5,557 bases of DNA from Pseudomonadota bacterium (GTDB lineage Bacteria > Myxococcota > Polyangia > Polyangiales > Polyangiaceae): positions 1 through 5,557 of the forward strand of contig JAEZYO010000646.1 in NCBI GenBank assembly GCA_023419055.1, in the 5' to 3' direction. The stretch's first letter is position 1; every line of letters begins with the position of its first letter. Positions 5,434 through 5,557 of the stretch are shown here, piece by piece. The notes beneath the pieces are model-generated. The model saw only the letters and a program-made list of their open reading frames with translations. It did not search any database and was not told where the DNA came from. The position numbers and the translations under genes are program-made.

Positions 5434-5557
5434 GCCGGACGCGCCGGACGACTAAACTCCAAGGACCACGAGACCGCCGTTTTGGCTCCCATGAACCTGC
5501 CTTTCGAATCCGCAGCCCTCGACGGCTGCGGTCGCGACTCGAGCACCGGGACCATGG
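5434..5557. other. Right-edge region with unassigned short open frames
   Basis: The last 124 bp contain no gene I can identify. On the minus strand an open frame from an ATG at 5555 (or further right) runs 41 codons to a TGA at 5430-5432, overlapping the GTG at 5433 in the pattern GTGA; it begins MVPVLESRPQ and resembles nothing I know. On the plus strand an ATG at 5491 opens a frame that runs off the edge, beginning MNLPFESAALDGCGRDSS, without a good Shine-Dalgarno. Only one, or neither, can be expected to be real. The mildly AT-rich patch near 5452-5485 could instead be promoter DNA. Confidence 0.3.

Overview
The window is GC-rich throughout, with long G/C-ending-codon reading frames on both strands. 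It carries a membrane-bound eukaryotic-type Ser/Thr kinase and a secreted, probably barrel-forming protein of a kind I associate with Myxococcota (Polyangia-type deltaproteobacteria). That assignment is an inference from style and gene content; there is no rRNA or marker gene to confirm it.

Layout, left to right. (1) Bases 1-429, minus strand: the first 143 residues of an aldo/keto reductase whose C-terminal part lies beyond the left edge. (2) Bases 430-556: a divergent spacer. (3) Bases 557-922, plus strand: a small single-domain cupin. (4) Bases 944-2713, minus strand: a 589-residue protein with about six membrane helices followed by a complete Ser/Thr kinase domain, meeting the cupin gene tail to tail with 21 bp between them. 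(5) Bases 2714-2866: a relatively AT-rich divergent control region with three alternating copies of CGAAAG/CTTTCG beside the kinase start and a good Shine-Dalgarno for the next gene. (6) Bases 2867-4294, plus strand: a complete AmtB-type ammonium channel with signal peptide, all key pore residues and the usual cytoplasmic tail. (7) Bases 4282-5433, minus strand: an exported protein of unknown function that overlaps the end of amtB by 13 bp; the strong hairpin that probably ends amtB transcription lies inside this gene's coding sequence. (8) Bases 5434-5557: the right edge, with short open frames on both strands that cannot be assigned.

The genes do not form one operon: directions alternate at each junction (minus, plus, minus, plus, minus). 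The amtB gene has no glnK/PII gene beside it, which is the common arrangement; its divergent neighbour is the membrane kinase, with which it shares a 153-bp upstream region. A functional link between kinase and ammonium uptake is possible but rests on position alone. I saw no tRNA, rRNA, CRISPR array, insertion sequence or phage feature. I did not find a convincing entirely new system; the most unusual items are the membrane-first kinase, the switch-like repeat at its start, and the terminator buried in the opposing gene.
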